Notes: generated from the letters alone by a model not told the origin. A DNA stretch of 64,000 bases from Microbacteriaceae bacterium (GCA_947373155.1 CANBWO010000005.1:1-64000); one strand, 5' to 3'; shown: positions 16,796 through 28,018, counted from the stretch's first letter. Numbers and translations are program-made.

Positions 16796-19141
16796 TTAGT
16801 CCTCGATCTTGGTGATGGGGGCCACCTTTACCAGCAACTTCTTCATGCCAACCGCACCAAAGTGGATCTCTGCGGTTTGACGTGGAGGCTTTCCGGCAAC
16901 CGAAACCACCTTGCCCTTGCCAAAGTCGGCATGCATCACAAACTCACCCGCGGCCAGTTCCATGTCGCCGTTGTTCTTGACGCTGCTGATTGCGCCCTTC
17001 CACTCGGTCTTTGGTTTGTTGCTCGGAGTACCGCCATAGCCGCTTCCCGAGGTACCGGCACCCGGCACATAGCCGGATTGGTCGGCAATCGAAGGACGGT
17101 AACTTGGCAGACCGCGGCCTGCCCCGGATTCGCGCCAGGCGATTAGGTCGGCTGGGATTTCGTTCAAGAACCGCGATGGAGTTGCCGCATCGGTTTCGCC
17201 AAAGGTGGTGCGGCTCATGGCAAGGCTCAGGTGCAGATGCTTTCGTGCACGGGTAATACCCACGTAAAACAGGCGACGTTCTTCGGCTAGGCCACCGGGC
17301 GTTAGGAACGACATGCGGTGTGGCAACAAGCCTTCTTCGATTCCAGCTAGGAACACCGCGTCGTACTCGAGTCCCTTTGCCGTGTGCAGAGTCATGAGGC
17401 TGACCGATCCAGACTCGTCGTCGATGTCGTCGGCTGCAGCCACTAGTGCCACTTCGTTCAAAAAGTCTGGTAGTCGGCCATCCGGGTTGTTGCGCTGGAA
17501 TTCTCGGGCTACGTTTACAAGTTCGTCGAGGTTTTCCACACGGGCTTCGTCTTGAGGATCGCGACTTGCGCGCAACGTCTCTAACAAACCGCTCTTGGCC
17601 AGAACCTCGCGCAAAACAGCGTCTACAGGAGAGGTCTCAATCATGGCCTCGATCTGATGCAACAGACCACCTAAACCCTTGATAGCGTTAGTGATCTTTG
17701 GTCCAAAGCCCAGTTCCTCAACGTGATCCAAGGCCTCGCGCACACTCATGTTGTACTGCTCTGCAAACTTGGCTAATTGGGTTTCGGAGGCATCTCCGAT
17801 TCCGCGCTTTGGAACGTTTAGGATTCGGCGCGTGGCTAGGTCGTCTTTGCCGTTGGCCACGGCAACCAGGTACCCGAAGGCATCCTTGATTTCTTGGCGC
17901 TCATAGAACTTGGTACCACCGATGACCTTGTACGGCAGTGCACTGCGCACAAAAATTTCTTCCAGGGCACGCGTCTGCGAGTTGGTTCGGTAGATCACCG
18001 CGATGTCTCGGTAATCCATGCCATTGCGGTGCAAGGTGTTGATTTCGTCTGCGATGAACTGAGCTTCATCGTGAGCGCTGTAACCCGTGTAGCCCACGAT
18101 TGGTTCGCCAGCACCCGAGTCGGTCCAGAGGTTCTTAGCCGGGCGATCGAAGTTATTGCCAATCACGGCGTTGGCCGCCGAAAGAATGTTTTGAGTGCTG
18201 CGATAGTTCTGTTCGAGCAAAATGGTGCGTGCTCCACGGAAGTCTTTTTCGAACTCCGAAATGTTTCGAATGTCGGCTCCACGGAAGGCATAGATGCTCT
18301 GGTCGGAGTCACCCACCACGGTCAGCGCGGCCGGAGGCATAACCTCGCCGGTGCTCTCATTAATGTTGGCATGCGCGGCATCGAGCGGCATGGTGAGTTC
18401 GCGGATTAATGCGTACTGAGCGTGGTTGGTGTCTTGGTATTCGTCGACCAAAATATGACGGAACTTGCGCTGGTATAGAGCCGCTACGTCTGGGAAGTTG
18501 CGGAACAGGTGAACGGTTTCGGCAATCAGGTCGTCGAAGTCGAATGCGTTATTGCGGCGAAGTTCGCCCTGGTAGCGCTCAAAGATTTCGCAGATCATTC
18601 GGTGCACCGGATCTGCGTTGTCTCCCGTGCGAGCAAACGATTCGGCATCGGCTAGCTCGTTCTTGGCGTTGCTGATAATGCTGGCAACGGCCGCCGGGGT
18701 CAGCTTGTGGATGTCGGCACCTAGGTCGCGAATCAATCGCTTGAGGATTGCACGGCTGTCGCCGGAATCGTAAATAGTGAAGTTGGCGTCGTGTCCCAGG
18801 CGCTCGGCCTCGCGCCTAAGAATCAAAACGCAGGCGCTATGGAAGGTCTTGATCCACATTCCGCTGGCGTCGTCTCCAAGTAGGTGGCGCACTCGCTCGC
18901 GCATCTCGGCTGCGGCCTTATTGGTAAAGGTAATGGCCAGAATCTGGCTTGGCCATAGTTCGCGGTTTGCTAGCAAGTGCGCGATGCGATGGGTGAGTAC
19001 TCGGGTCTTTCCCGAACCGGCTCCCGCCACAATCAGCAGTGCAGGGCCGCGGTATTCCACAGCGGCACGTTGCTGCGGATTCAACCCTTCAACCAGTTGG
19101 TTTGGGCGGTCGAATTCACTCATGCTAAATAGTTCGGTCAT
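16796..19141 (-). CDS. pcrA: UvrD/PcrA-type DNA helicase
   Basis: Superfamily 1 ATP-dependent 3'-5' helicase for repair and replication-fork clearance, 781 aa. Walker A GAGSGKT is at 40-46, motif II is DEYQDTNHAQ, then GDSDQSIYAFRGAD, EQNYRS, and near the C-terminus LMTLHTAKGLEYDAVFLAG and RRLFYVGITRAR. A Tudor-like tail (HADFGKGKVV ... IHFGAVGMKKLLVK) matches PcrA proteins. Start ATG 19141; ATG 19123 is an alternative. It follows the glycerophosphodiesterase by 13 bp. pcrA and uvrD1 names are both used for this group. Confidence 0.96.
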   Translation of the reverse strand: MTELFSMSEFDRPNQLVEGLNPQQRAAVEYRGPALLIVAGAGSGKTRVLTHRIAHLLANRELWPSQILAITFTNKAAAEMRERVRHLLGDDASGMWIKTFHSACVLILRREAERLGHDANFTIYDSGDSRAILKRLIRDLGADIHKLTPAAVASIISNAKNELADAESFARTGDNADPVHRMICEIFERYQGELRRNNAFDFDDLIAETVHLFRNFPDVAALYQRKFRHILVDEYQDTNHAQYALIRELTMPLDAAHANINESTGEVMPPAALTVVGDSDQSIYAFRGADIRNISEFEKDFRGARTILLEQNYRSTQNILSAANAVIGNNFDRPAKNLWTDSGAGEPIVGYTGYSAHDEAQFIADEINTLHRNGMDYRDIAVIYRTNSQTRALEEIFVRSALPYKVIGGTKFYERQEIKDAFGYLVAVANGKDDLATRRILNVPKRGIGDASETQLAKFAEQYNMSVREALDHVEELGFGPKITNAIKGLGGLLHQIEAMIETSPVDAVLREVLAKSGLLETLRASRDPQDEARVENLDELVNVAREFQRNNPDGRLPDFLNEVALVAAADDIDDESGSVSLMTLHTAKGLEYDAVFLAGIEEGLLPHRMSFLTPGGLAEERRLFYVGITRARKHLHLSLAMSRTTFGETDAATPSRFLNEIPADLIAWRESGAGRGLPSYRPSIADQSGYVPGAGTSGSGYGGTPSNKPKTEWKGAISSVKNNGDMELAAGEFVMHADFGKGKVVSVAGKPPRQTAEIHFGAVGMKKLLVKVAPITKIED

Positions 19142-19154
19142 AACTTAGAGAATC

Positions 19155-20042
19155 CTAGGTGAGACTATCGACAGTGAACCGAAGCAGGTCTGGGTGGTCC
19201 GCAAAAATGCCGTCTACTCCGGTGTGAATGAAGTCGGCGTAGTACTCATCCACACTGTTCTCAGCGTCTTCGGCGCGGGCGGTCCAGGTAAAAGCGAGCT
19301 TGCCCCTCGAGTGCAAATCTTCAACCACCGATGGCCACTGATCGCGAATCGAACGGCGGTCGATGCTTAGGCCATCAAAGTTTTCGGCAATATCTGAAAG
19401 GTATTGGGCACGCTCCGCTGGTTCCTTAGGGATGCGCCAATGTTCAGTCAAAAAAACAAATTGGCCCACGTTCGGCATAAGCGCTTTAGCGCGCTGCAGG
19501 CCCACAAAATCGAAGGTCTCGATTATCACTTTGATTCCGCGGTCTTTGAACCGGTGCTTTTCCAGGCTCGCAGCCAGCAGTGCGGGGGTATCAATGCCCA
19601 CACTCAAGAAGTAGTTCGGGTATTTGAGTTCCAAAATCAGCGTCTTGCCCTTGGCAAAATCCGCGGTCAACAAATCATCGATGGTTGGGATTTGGAACTG
19701 GCCGTCAAACTTGGCACTGCCCGGACGCACTTCCGGAATGCGCTCAATTGCCCTGGCAAGGCGAATCTGCTCCAGGGTCAGTTCCTCAGAAAACCAGTCT
19801 TCTACCTCGCGCCAAATCAAAAACTTGCCGTGCTTGTGGCTGGCCAACTCGGGCACGGACGCGATGTTGGTAGTGTGGCTCAGCACGTTTTCGTGGCGAA
19901 TGATCAGGTGGCCATCGCTGGTTGGAACTAGGTCTAGCTCAATGGCATCGCTACCCTGGGCAAAGGCCAACTCAAACGCCTCGAGAGTGTTCTCGGGGCG
20001 GTAACCGGAAGCCCCGCGGTGACCAAAAACCAACGGCTTCAT
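19155..20042 (-). CDS. Glycerophosphodiester phosphodiesterase
   Basis: Hydrolyses glycerophosphodiesters to glycerol-3-phosphate and an alcohol. The 295-aa TIM-barrel has the GDPD signature GHRGASGYRPENTLEAFELA at the N-terminus, followed by AIELDLVPTSDGHLIIRHE. There is no signal peptide, so it acts in the cytoplasm on imported or recycled phospholipid headgroups. It starts 8 bp after guaA with GGGAG upstream, so it is probably co-transcribed with guaA, a link that need not be functional. Confidence 0.93.
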   Translation of the reverse strand: MKPLVFGHRGASGYRPENTLEAFELAFAQGSDAIELDLVPTSDGHLIIRHENVLSHTTNIASVPELASHKHGKFLIWREVEDWFSEELTLEQIRLARAIERIPEVRPGSAKFDGQFQIPTIDDLLTADFAKGKTLILELKYPNYFLSVGIDTPALLAASLEKHRFKDRGIKVIIETFDFVGLQRAKALMPNVGQFVFLTEHWRIPKEPAERAQYLSDIAENFDGLSIDRRSIRDQWPSVVEDLHSRGKLAFTWTARAEDAENSVDEYYADFIHTGVDGIFADHPDLLRFTVDSLT

Positions 20043-20050
20043 TTAGCGAG

Positions 20051-21607
20051 TTACTCCCACTCGATGGTGCCGGGTGGCTTGCTGGTGACGTCGAGCACAA
20101 CTCGGTTGACTCCCGCGACCTCGTTGGTAATGCGGTTCGAGATCTTGGCAAGTAGGTCGTATGGCAGGCGAGACCAGTCAGCGGTCATGGCATCCTCAGA
20201 CGAAACCGGGCGCAGAACAATTGGGTGTCCGTAGGTGCGGCCATCGCCCTGGACGCCAACGGAACGCACGTCTGCCAGCAAGACAACTGGGCACTGCCAG
20301 ATTTCGCCGTCTAGGCCAGCCGCCGTCAGTTCGGCGCGAACAATGGCATCGGCTTTGCGAAGCAGGTCGAGGCGCTCCTTATTTACCTCACCCACAATGC
20401 GGATTCCAAGACCTGGGCCTGGGAATGGTTGGCGCTGAACGATTTCGTGTGGCAAACCAAGTTCGGCTCCAATGGCTCGAACCTCATCCTTGAAAAGTGC
20501 ACGCAGTGGCTCAACTAGCTCGAACTGCAGGTCATCTGGCAGGCCACCCACGTTGTGGTGGCTCTTGATGCCGGCGGTTGCACCGCCCCCGGACTCAACC
20601 ACATCTGGGTAAAGAGTGCCCTGAACCAAGAACTTGATCGGGCGGTTATCTGCCGCCGCCTCCGCGATTAGCGCTGCCTGGGCTTCTTCGAAGGTACGAA
20701 TGAACTCGCGGCCAATGATTTTGCGCTTGGTCTCTGGGTCGCTCACGCCAGCAAGTGCGTCTAGGAACTTCTTCTCGGCGTCCACGGTAACCAAACGGAT
20801 ACCGGTGGCTGCCACGTAGTTGCGTTCCACCTGCTCGGCTTCGTCTTGTCGCAGGAGTCCGTGGTTAACAAACACGCAAATCAGCTGGTCGCCAACTGCC
20901 TTGTGCACCAGGGCCGCGGCAACTGCCGAGTCGACTCCACCGCTGAGGCCGCAAATCACGCGGTCGGTTCCAACCTGGGCACGAATCTTTTCGACCTGCT
21001 CGGCAATCACATTTCCGCTGTTCCAGTCGGCAGGGATGCCGGCTGCGTTGTGCAAGAAGTTAACCAAAACGTCTTGGCCAAACTGCGAGTGCTTTACTTC
21101 CGGGTGCCACTGCACGCCGTAAATCTTGCGCTCGCTGTTAGCAAAGGCGGCAACCGGAGTGGTCTCGGTGCTGGCCAAAACTACGAAGCCAGCAGGGGCC
21201 TGCATGACCTGATCGCCGTGGCTCATCCAGCAAATCTGCGACTCAGGCTGACCAGCCAAAATCTCGCCTCCGTGCTTGACCACCAGGTCGGTTGCTCCGT
21301 ATTCGCGCTTTCCGGTTGCGTCTACTCGGCCGCCCAGAAGGTTTGCCAAAGTCTGGAAGCCGTAGCAAATTCCTAGAACCGGTACGCCGAGTTCCAGAAT
21401 CGCCGGGTCCAAAGTTGGCGCGCCAGGCTCATAAACACTAGACGGCCCACCGGAAAGAATGATCGCCGCCGGCTTCTTGGCGGCTACTTCGGCTGCGGTC
21501 ACGTTGTGGTGAACGATCTCGGAGTACACCCCGGCCTCGCGAACCCTGCGTGCAATTAGCTGAGCGTATTGCGCTCCAAAATCGACTACTAGAACTGGCT
21601 GTGACAT
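20051..21607 (-). CDS. guaA: GMP synthase (glutamine-hydrolysing)
   Basis: Converts XMP to GMP. The 518-aa protein has a class I glutamine amidotransferase domain (1 to about 190; Cys81 in [15 protein letters not shown] histidine), an ATP pyrophosphatase domain ([11 protein letters not shown]-loop), and the C-terminal dimerisation domain ending KPPGTIEWE. The ATG follows directly on the DUF3817 stop codon. Acts after GuaB, encoded at the head of the same cluster. Confidence 0.98.
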   Translation of the reverse strand: MSQPVLVVDFGAQYAQLIARRVREAGVYSEIVHHNVTAAEVAAKKPAAIILSGGPSSVYEPGAPTLDPAILELGVPVLGICYGFQTLANLLGGRVDATGKREYGATDLVVKHGGEILAGQPESQICWMSHGDQVMQAPAGFVVLASTETTPVAAFANSERKIYGVQWHPEVKHSQFGQDVLVNFLHNAAGIPADWNSGNVIAEQVEKIRAQVGTDRVICGLSGGVDSAVAAALVHKAVGDQLICVFVNHGLLRQDEAEQVERNYVAATGIRLVTVDAEKKFLDALAGVSDPETKRKIIGREFIRTFEEAQAALIAEAAADNRPIKFLVQGTLYPDVVESGGGATAGIKSHHNVGGLPDDLQFELVEPLRALFKDEVRAIGAELGLPHEIVQRQPFPGPGLGIRIVGEVNKERLDLLRKADAIVRAELTAAGLDGEIWQCPVVLLADVRSVGVQGDGRTYGHPIVLRPVSSEDAMTADWSRLPYDLLAKISNRITNEVAGVNRVVLDVTSKPPGTIEWE

Positions 21608-22051
21608 TTAGGCCTCCGAACCGGCGGTTGGTGTGTTCAGGGTTGGATCCGCAGCAATCTGAGCTGTGGCAACCTTGGCAAAGTGTGCCTCGGTAAAAAA
21701 TGAAAGCAAAGGCACAACGCCACCGGCTGCAATCACAATAAAGCGAGTGAAGTTCCAGCGAAGCAGAGTCCAGATTCTGAAGTCGCTGTAAAGGTAGAGA
21801 ACGTAGAACCAGCCGTGAATAATCAGTATCCCGGTGGAAAGATTTAGCCCCGATGCCGGCATGCCGCCAGGCTCGTTGCTGTGAGGCACCAACGCCAGGA
21901 AACCCTGAGGGCCAGCAAGCCAAAGGTCCAGACCAAGACCGTAGCGCACGGCAACTTCTACCAAGAGCAAAATAAGAAGTGAGCCTGTGATGCGAGACGC
22001 CACTTTATATAGTTTGAGCGCGCCTAAGACTGGGTTTTTTGGGGTGGCCAT
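21608..22051 (-). CDS. DUF3817 family membrane protein
   Basis: A 147-aa integral membrane protein with three or four hydrophobic segments (RITGSLLILLLVEVAVRYGL, GILIIHGWFYVLYLYSDF, FIVIAAGGVVPLLSFFTEAHF). The IIHGWFYVLYL and FxxEAHF patterns match DUF3817, a small family of unknown function common in actinobacteria, often beside guaA. TAAACT 6 nt before the ATG suggests an internal leaderless promoter that also drives guaA. Confidence 0.85.
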   Translation of the reverse strand: MATPKNPVLGALKLYKVASRITGSLLILLLVEVAVRYGLGLDLWLAGPQGFLALVPHSNEPGGMPASGLNLSTGILIIHGWFYVLYLYSDFRIWTLLRWNFTRFIVIAAGGVVPLLSFFTEAHFAKVATAQIAADPTLNTPTAGSEA

Positions 22052-22057
22052 GGTTCA

Positions 22058-22063
22058 AGTTTA
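22058..22063 (-). promoter_or_regulatory. Internal leaderless -10 box (DUF3817-guaA)
   Basis: TAAACT on the minus strand followed by TGAACC then the ATG at 22051. An AAAGG overlaps the box region, so a leadered transcript from upstream could also be translated. Confidence 0.5.
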
Positions 22064-22069
22064 CCTTTG

Positions 22070-22846
22070 CTAGAGAGCGGCTTCTTCGGTCTCGCGAATC
22101 TGCGCATCGCGCACCAAACGCCACCAGAGGAACACGCTGAACCCGCAGAACAGGGTCCACTCGATTGCGTAAAAAGCGCTCAGCCAGTTGATCTGGCTCT
22201 GATTCAATGTGACCACAGTGATGTCCTCGAGCCCCGACACCTGATGCTTGGTGACCAGCAAAAACAGTGGGTAGGCTCCGGTTGGCTGATCAGGTGAAAT
22301 CAGATTCACCAACTGACCAAGTGACAGCGATTGAAGGACCGATCCGGTCAGTTCCATCGGTGCTTCCGAAGGCGCCAATCGGCCAGCGAGATCGATGAAC
22401 TTTCTGTGTTGCTGCGATGCGAATTCGTCTCGAGCCGCCAAAGCTTTGGATCGGCTATCAGTGAACCCAAGGGTAACAAGAAGGTTCTTGCCATCGCAGT
22501 GTGAGTTGGCAACCACCCAGTAGCCTTGCGTTCCATCGCTCTGCACCCGATTAGCCACTACCCAAACCTGGCCCGTTTGATAGAGCAGATTCGCCCTCAC
22601 CATTGTGCCAACGGCGTCATTTGCCGGAGCGTGGCCAGCCCTCATGATTTGACCAAGCAACGGTGCGTGAGCCGCGGCAACTTTATTGGCGCTGGCATCG
22701 TGAAGCGGAGCCTCAACTGAACGACTCGCCTGCCACTGGGCCAAAAGAGCACAGATGGCCGCTATCGCCAGAGCAATTAGCAAAGCGCCAATCCAGCGAG
22801 GTCGTCTTGCGACCTGAAACCAGGTTGGCGCTGTGCTGTTACTCAC
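22070..22846 (-). CDS. SURF1-family cytochrome oxidase assembly protein
   Basis: A 258-aa protein with the SURF1 layout: an N-terminal membrane helix after PRWIGALLIALAIAAICALLAQW, a large extracytoplasmic domain, and a C-terminal helix (NWLSAFYAIEWTLFCGFSVF). SURF1 homologues help build the heme a/CuB centre of aa3 oxidase, so aerobic respiration is implied. Start GTG at 22846, 12 bp after guaB3. Confidence 0.88.
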   Translation of the reverse strand: MSNSTAPTWFQVARRPRWIGALLIALAIAAICALLAQWQASRSVEAPLHDASANKVAAAHAPLLGQIMRAGHAPANDAVGTMVRANLLYQTGQVWVVANRVQSDGTQGYWVVANSHCDGKNLLVTLGFTDSRSKALAARDEFASQQHRKFIDLAGRLAPSEAPMELTGSVLQSLSLGQLVNLISPDQPTGAYPLFLLVTKHQVSGLEDITVVTLNQSQINWLSAFYAIEWTLFCGFSVFLWWRLVRDAQIRETEEAAL

Positions 22847-22858
22847 AAGCTTGGGCGG

Positions 22859-23980
22859 TTAGTTTGACTGATAGGGAGCAACCACAACGTCTACGCGCTG
22901 GAACTCCTTGACATCGGAGTATCCGGTGGTGGCCATTGCTCGGCGCAAGGCACCCATCAGGTTGGTATTTGCACTTGCATCGTTGGCTGGGCCAAGCAGG
23001 ATTTCCTCGAGGCTGTGGTCCTGACCAACGTGCACACGCTTTCCGCGAGGAAGTTCCTCGTGCCAGGCTTCTTGACCCCAGTGGTAGCCCTGCCCCGGCG
23101 CTTCGTGCGACTGTGCCAGAACGGAACCTAGCATTACCGCGTCGGCTCCACAGGCAATGGCCTTGACTACGTCTCCAGAAGTTCCCAGACCGCCATCGGC
23201 AATCACGTGCACGTAGCGGCCGCCAGACTCATCCATGTAGTCACGGCGAGCGCCCGCAACATCGGCAACGGCGGTGGCCATCGGTGCATGAATACCTAGA
23301 ACCTTGCGAGTGTTGCCAGCAGCACCGCCTCCAAAGCCAACCAGCACGCCGGCTGCACCGGTACGCATCAGGTGAAGAGCTGCGGTGTAGGTTGCTGCGC
23401 CACCCACAATCACAGGGATGTCTAGTTCATAGATGAACTGCTTTAGGTTTAGCGGTTCGCAGGAGCGCGAAACGTGCTCGGCGCTCACGGTGGTGCCACG
23501 AATCACAAAGATGTCGGCGCCGGCCTTGAGCACGGCCTCCGAGAACTCGGCGGTGCGCTGAGGGCTGAGCGAGCCAGCCACTGTTACGCCCGAGGCACGG
23601 ATCTGAGCGATGCGGTCGCGGATTAGCTCCGCCTTGATTGGCTCCGCATAAATCTTGCGCAGACCGGAAACTACCTGGTCGGCCGGGAGTTCGGCAATCT
23701 GTTTGAGCAGCTTGGTTGGGTCGTCGTAGCGAGTCCAAAGGCCTTCGAGGTCTAGAACACCAAGGCCGCCCAGCTTGCCAATCTGGATCGCGGTTTCCGG
23801 AGAAACCACACTGTCCATCGGTGCTGCCATAACCGGTAGGTCAAATTTGAAGGCATCGATGGTCCAGCTGGTGGAAACATCCTTTGGGTCGCGGGTGCGA
23901 CGCGATGGCACGATTGCCACATCGTCGAACGCCCAGGCACGGTTGCCGCGCTTGCCGCGGCCGATCTCGATCTCGGACAA
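22859..23980 (-). CDS. guaB3: GuaB3 family IMP dehydrogenase-related protein
   Basis: A 373-aa (beta/alpha)8 protein of the IMPDH/GMP reductase superfamily, without CBS domains, beginning EIEIGRGKRGNRAWAFDDVA, which is diagnostic for the actinobacterial GuaB3 group. In the catalytic loop, where GuaB has GSICTTR, this protein reads GAAGNTR, so the nucleophilic cysteine is replaced by glycine. The start is TTG at 23980 with AGGGGAG close upstream. It lies 9 bp after guaB and is surely co-transcribed. Its biochemical role in actinobacteria is unsettled. Confidence 0.93.
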   Translation of the reverse strand: MSEIEIGRGKRGNRAWAFDDVAIVPSRRTRDPKDVSTSWTIDAFKFDLPVMAAPMDSVVSPETAIQIGKLGGLGVLDLEGLWTRYDDPTKLLKQIAELPADQVVSGLRKIYAEPIKAELIRDRIAQIRASGVTVAGSLSPQRTAEFSEAVLKAGADIFVIRGTTVSAEHVSRSCEPLNLKQFIYELDIPVIVGGAATYTAALHLMRTGAAGVLVGFGGGAAGNTRKVLGIHAPMATAVADVAGARRDYMDESGGRYVHVIADGGLGTSGDVVKAIACGADAVMLGSVLAQSHEAPGQGYHWGQEAWHEELPRGKRVHVGQDHSLEEILLGPANDASANTNLMGALRRAMATTGYSDVKEFQRVDVVVAPYQSN

Positions 23981-23989
23981 GTGCTCCCC

Positions 23990-25555
<1,566 letters not shown>

Positions 25556-25592
25556 GCTTTTTCCCCCGTGAGTGCTGGTTCGTAATAGGCTT

Positions 25593-25621
25593 TTCAACGT
25601 TAATGCAGAGTGAATTACTTA
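25593..25621 (+). promoter_or_regulatory. Candidate promoter of livHMGF
   Basis: TTCAAC, 17 bp, TACTTA upstream of livH. Both boxes are imperfect, so this is a weak call. Confidence 0.3.
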
Positions 25622-25687
25622 GGTCTTCTGCACGATTGTTGGAAAGCAAAGCTGCTCTTGGCAGGTTTGCCTTGACTGGAGGTTGGG

Positions 25688-27022
25688 TTGTTCCTTCCAA
25701 AACACACACTTGGCCGTGGCTTAGCTTTTGTCTTTGCCACGCTTGCCATTGCGGCTTCGGCGTTGACTATCAGCGCCCCCGCTAGCGCAGCCGGCCACCC
25801 CGTTGCCAAATCACAGAGCGCCCCGGTAGTTCTCGCGGGCGATTCCAGTGACCCATCTACCTGGGAATACAGCATCGGTGGTGCACTAAAACTCAACGGC
25901 AAGCCAGTTAAAGGTGTAACCATCATCGCCACTAACGGAAAGTTCAGCGCCAAGAGCGTGTCCGACGTGGGCGGAAAGTGGCTAATTGCCGTGCCAGAAG
26001 CAGCCATTTACAAGGTTTCGATCGACAAGGCAACATTGCCTTCCGGAATGGCAGTTGCTAACCCAGAGATGGAAGCAGACCTGACTGCGTTCTCGTTTGC
26101 CCCTGTGCTCTTCAAGTTCGCCGGCCAGACCGTTCAAACCGTTAGCTTTGGCGACCAGCTAGTTGGGCGTCTGTTCTCTGGCCTTAACTTTGGCCTTTTG
26201 CTAGCCATCGCGTCTATCGGAATCTCGTTGATCTTTGGAACTACCGGACTGAGCAACTTTGCTCACGGTGAAATGGTTACCCTCGGTGCACTCATGATGT
26301 GGCTACTGCACGCATCGATGGGCTGGCCAGTTATCCTCGCCGGTCTTGTGGCCGTGCTGGTCACCGGCGCTTTTGGTTGGGTGCAAGATGCGGCCCTCTG
26401 GCGTCCACTACGCAAACGACGCATGGGCTTGAACCAGATGATGATTGTTTCCATCGGATTTAGCATCGTGGTCCGCTACGTTTACCTACTGCTTTTCGAT
26501 GGCGACACCAAGGACATTGCCGGTGGCGGAAACATAATTAAGTTTGGCCCGGTTAGCACCACCGACCTGACCCTCTGGGGAATGCTGATTTCTGTTGTGG
26601 CTCTGGGTGGGGTAGCACTGTTCCTCACCCGAACCAGGATTGGTAAGGCAACTCGCGCAGTAAGCGACAACGCGGCCCTGGCTTCGGCTACCGGCATCGA
26701 TGTGGAGCGAATCATTCGAATCGTTTGGGTCACTGCCGCAGCGCTAACCGGTCTTGCTGGCGTGCTCTACGGACTCGAGCTTCAGGCCAACTGGCTAACC
26801 GGTTTCGACATCCTCTTGCTATTGTTCGCATCGGTCACTCTTGGCGGTTTGGGAACCGCTCTAGGAGCAACGGTGGGAGCCCTCATCATCGGTATGGTGG
26901 TCGAGGTCTCGAGCCTATTTATCCCTAATGAGCTGCGCTACGCCGCCGCTCTGGTAATCCTGATTGTTATTTTGATCTGGCGCCCACAGGGTGTTCTGGG
27001 CAAGAAACAGCGATTGGGCTAG
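25688..27022 (+). CDS. livH: Branched-chain amino acid type ABC permease LivH with extra N-terminal secreted domain
   Basis: Inner-membrane permease, 444 aa versus about 290-300 for ordinary LivH. Residues 1-35 look like a cleavable signal peptide (hydrophobic core then PASAA). Residues about 58-145 form a soluble beta-rich segment, with SIGGALKLNGKPVKGVTIIA and VSDVGGKWLIAVPEAAIYKV resembling carboxypeptidase regulatory-like/Ig-fold domains. The permease core starts near 158 (GLNFGLLLAIASIGISLIFG, SNFAHGEMVTLGA). The start is TTG at 25688 with GGAGG 5 nt upstream. Followed by livM, livG and livF. The added domain may help capture the binding protein; this is inference. Confidence 0.9.
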   Translation: MFLPKHTLGRGLAFVFATLAIAASALTISAPASAAGHPVAKSQSAPVVLAGDSSDPSTWEYSIGGALKLNGKPVKGVTIIATNGKFSAKSVSDVGGKWLIAVPEAAIYKVSIDKATLPSGMAVANPEMEADLTAFSFAPVLFKFAGQTVQTVSFGDQLVGRLFSGLNFGLLLAIASIGISLIFGTTGLSNFAHGEMVTLGALMMWLLHASMGWPVILAGLVAVLVTGAFGWVQDAALWRPLRKRRMGLNQMMIVSIGFSIVVRYVYLLLFDGDTKDIAGGGNIIKFGPVSTTDLTLWGMLISVVALGGVALFLTRTRIGKATRAVSDNAALASATGIDVERIIRIVWVTAAALTGLAGVLYGLELQANWLTGFDILLLLFASVTLGGLGTALGATVGALIIGMVVEVSSLFIPNELRYAAALVILIVILIWRPQGVLGKKQRLG

Positions 27023-27034
27023 GAGGAGATTCAA

Positions 27035-28018
27035 ATGGATTTCGGACAGATTTTTAACCTCACCGCTGGTGAGCTAATCGGTGTTTTCACCGCGGCGTAT
27101 GCCCTCTGTGCACTTGGTTTAGCCATGCACTTTGGCTTTACCGGATTACTTAACTTTGGTCAGGCTGGTTTCGCCGCCCTTGGCGCCTACGGCTATGCGT
27201 TTGCAGCGCTAAAGCTGGGTTGGAACATGTGGGGTTCGTTCGGTTTCGGTATGGTTTGCGCCGCCGTCTTCGCACTTATTCTGGGTCTACCAACCCTGCG
27301 TCTGCGTGCCGACTACCTGGCAATTGTGACCATCGCGGCCGCACAGGCTCTCTATTTCTTCTTTGGTACCGAGAAGTACGCGGCCTTCACCGGCGGTAGC
27401 AACGGTCTAAGTGAGTTTGGTGGAGACTTCTACGGGTACAACCCATTCCCAGTTGGTCGTTACGACCTCGGTATCATCACTCTTTCCGAGAAGGAAATTT
27501 GGATTCGCGTGGTCTCATGGGGTCTAGTGGCTTTCGTTGCAGTCTTGCTGGTAATCCTCACTCGCAGCCCTTGGGGTAGAACCCTTAAGGGAATCCGCGA
27601 AGACGAAGATGCCGTTCGTTCGCTGGGTAAAAACGTATTCGTTTACAAGATGCAGTCGTTGGTTCTTGGTGGTGTGATTGGTTCCCTAGGTGGAATGGTG
27701 TTCGTTCTTTCATCGCAGACCAACCAGGCCAGCACCTGGGTTTCTAACTTCACCTTCATGACCTGGACCGTATTGCTGCTCGGAGGCGCTGCAACCATCC
27801 TGGGTCCAATCGTTGGCTCGGCAGTGTTCTTCATGTTCCTTATGTTCACCCAGGCCTTCCTAGAGGGTCTCGTGAACATCGGTGCCCTGCCGTTCTTGAG
27901 CATCGCTCAGGTTGGGCAGATCCGCTACCTGCTGGTGGGTCTATTCCTGATGCTGCTAGTGATTTTCCGCCCTCAAGGTTTCTTTGGAAACAAGAAGGAG
28001 TTGCAGTTCAATGGCTAA
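27035..28018 (+). CDS. livM: Branched-chain amino acid type ABC permease LivM
   Basis: Second permease subunit, 327 aa, with about eight to ten hydrophobic helices; GFTGLLNFGQAGFAALGAYGYA and LRADYLAIVTIAAAQ match LivM. The cytoplasmic coupling loop is likely SPWGRTLKGIREDEDAVRSLG. GGAGGAG precedes its ATG at good spacing. Its last 8 bp overlap the livG start. Confidence 0.94.
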   Translation: MDFGQIFNLTAGELIGVFTAAYALCALGLAMHFGFTGLLNFGQAGFAALGAYGYAFAALKLGWNMWGSFGFGMVCAAVFALILGLPTLRLRADYLAIVTIAAAQALYFFFGTEKYAAFTGGSNGLSEFGGDFYGYNPFPVGRYDLGIITLSEKEIWIRVVSWGLVAFVAVLLVILTRSPWGRTLKGIREDEDAVRSLGKNVFVYKMQSLVLGGVIGSLGGMVFVLSSQTNQASTWVSNFTFMTWTVLLLGGAATILGPIVGSAVFFMFLMFTQAFLEGLVNIGALPFLSIAQVGQIRYLLVGLFLMLLVIFRPQGFFGNKKELQFNG

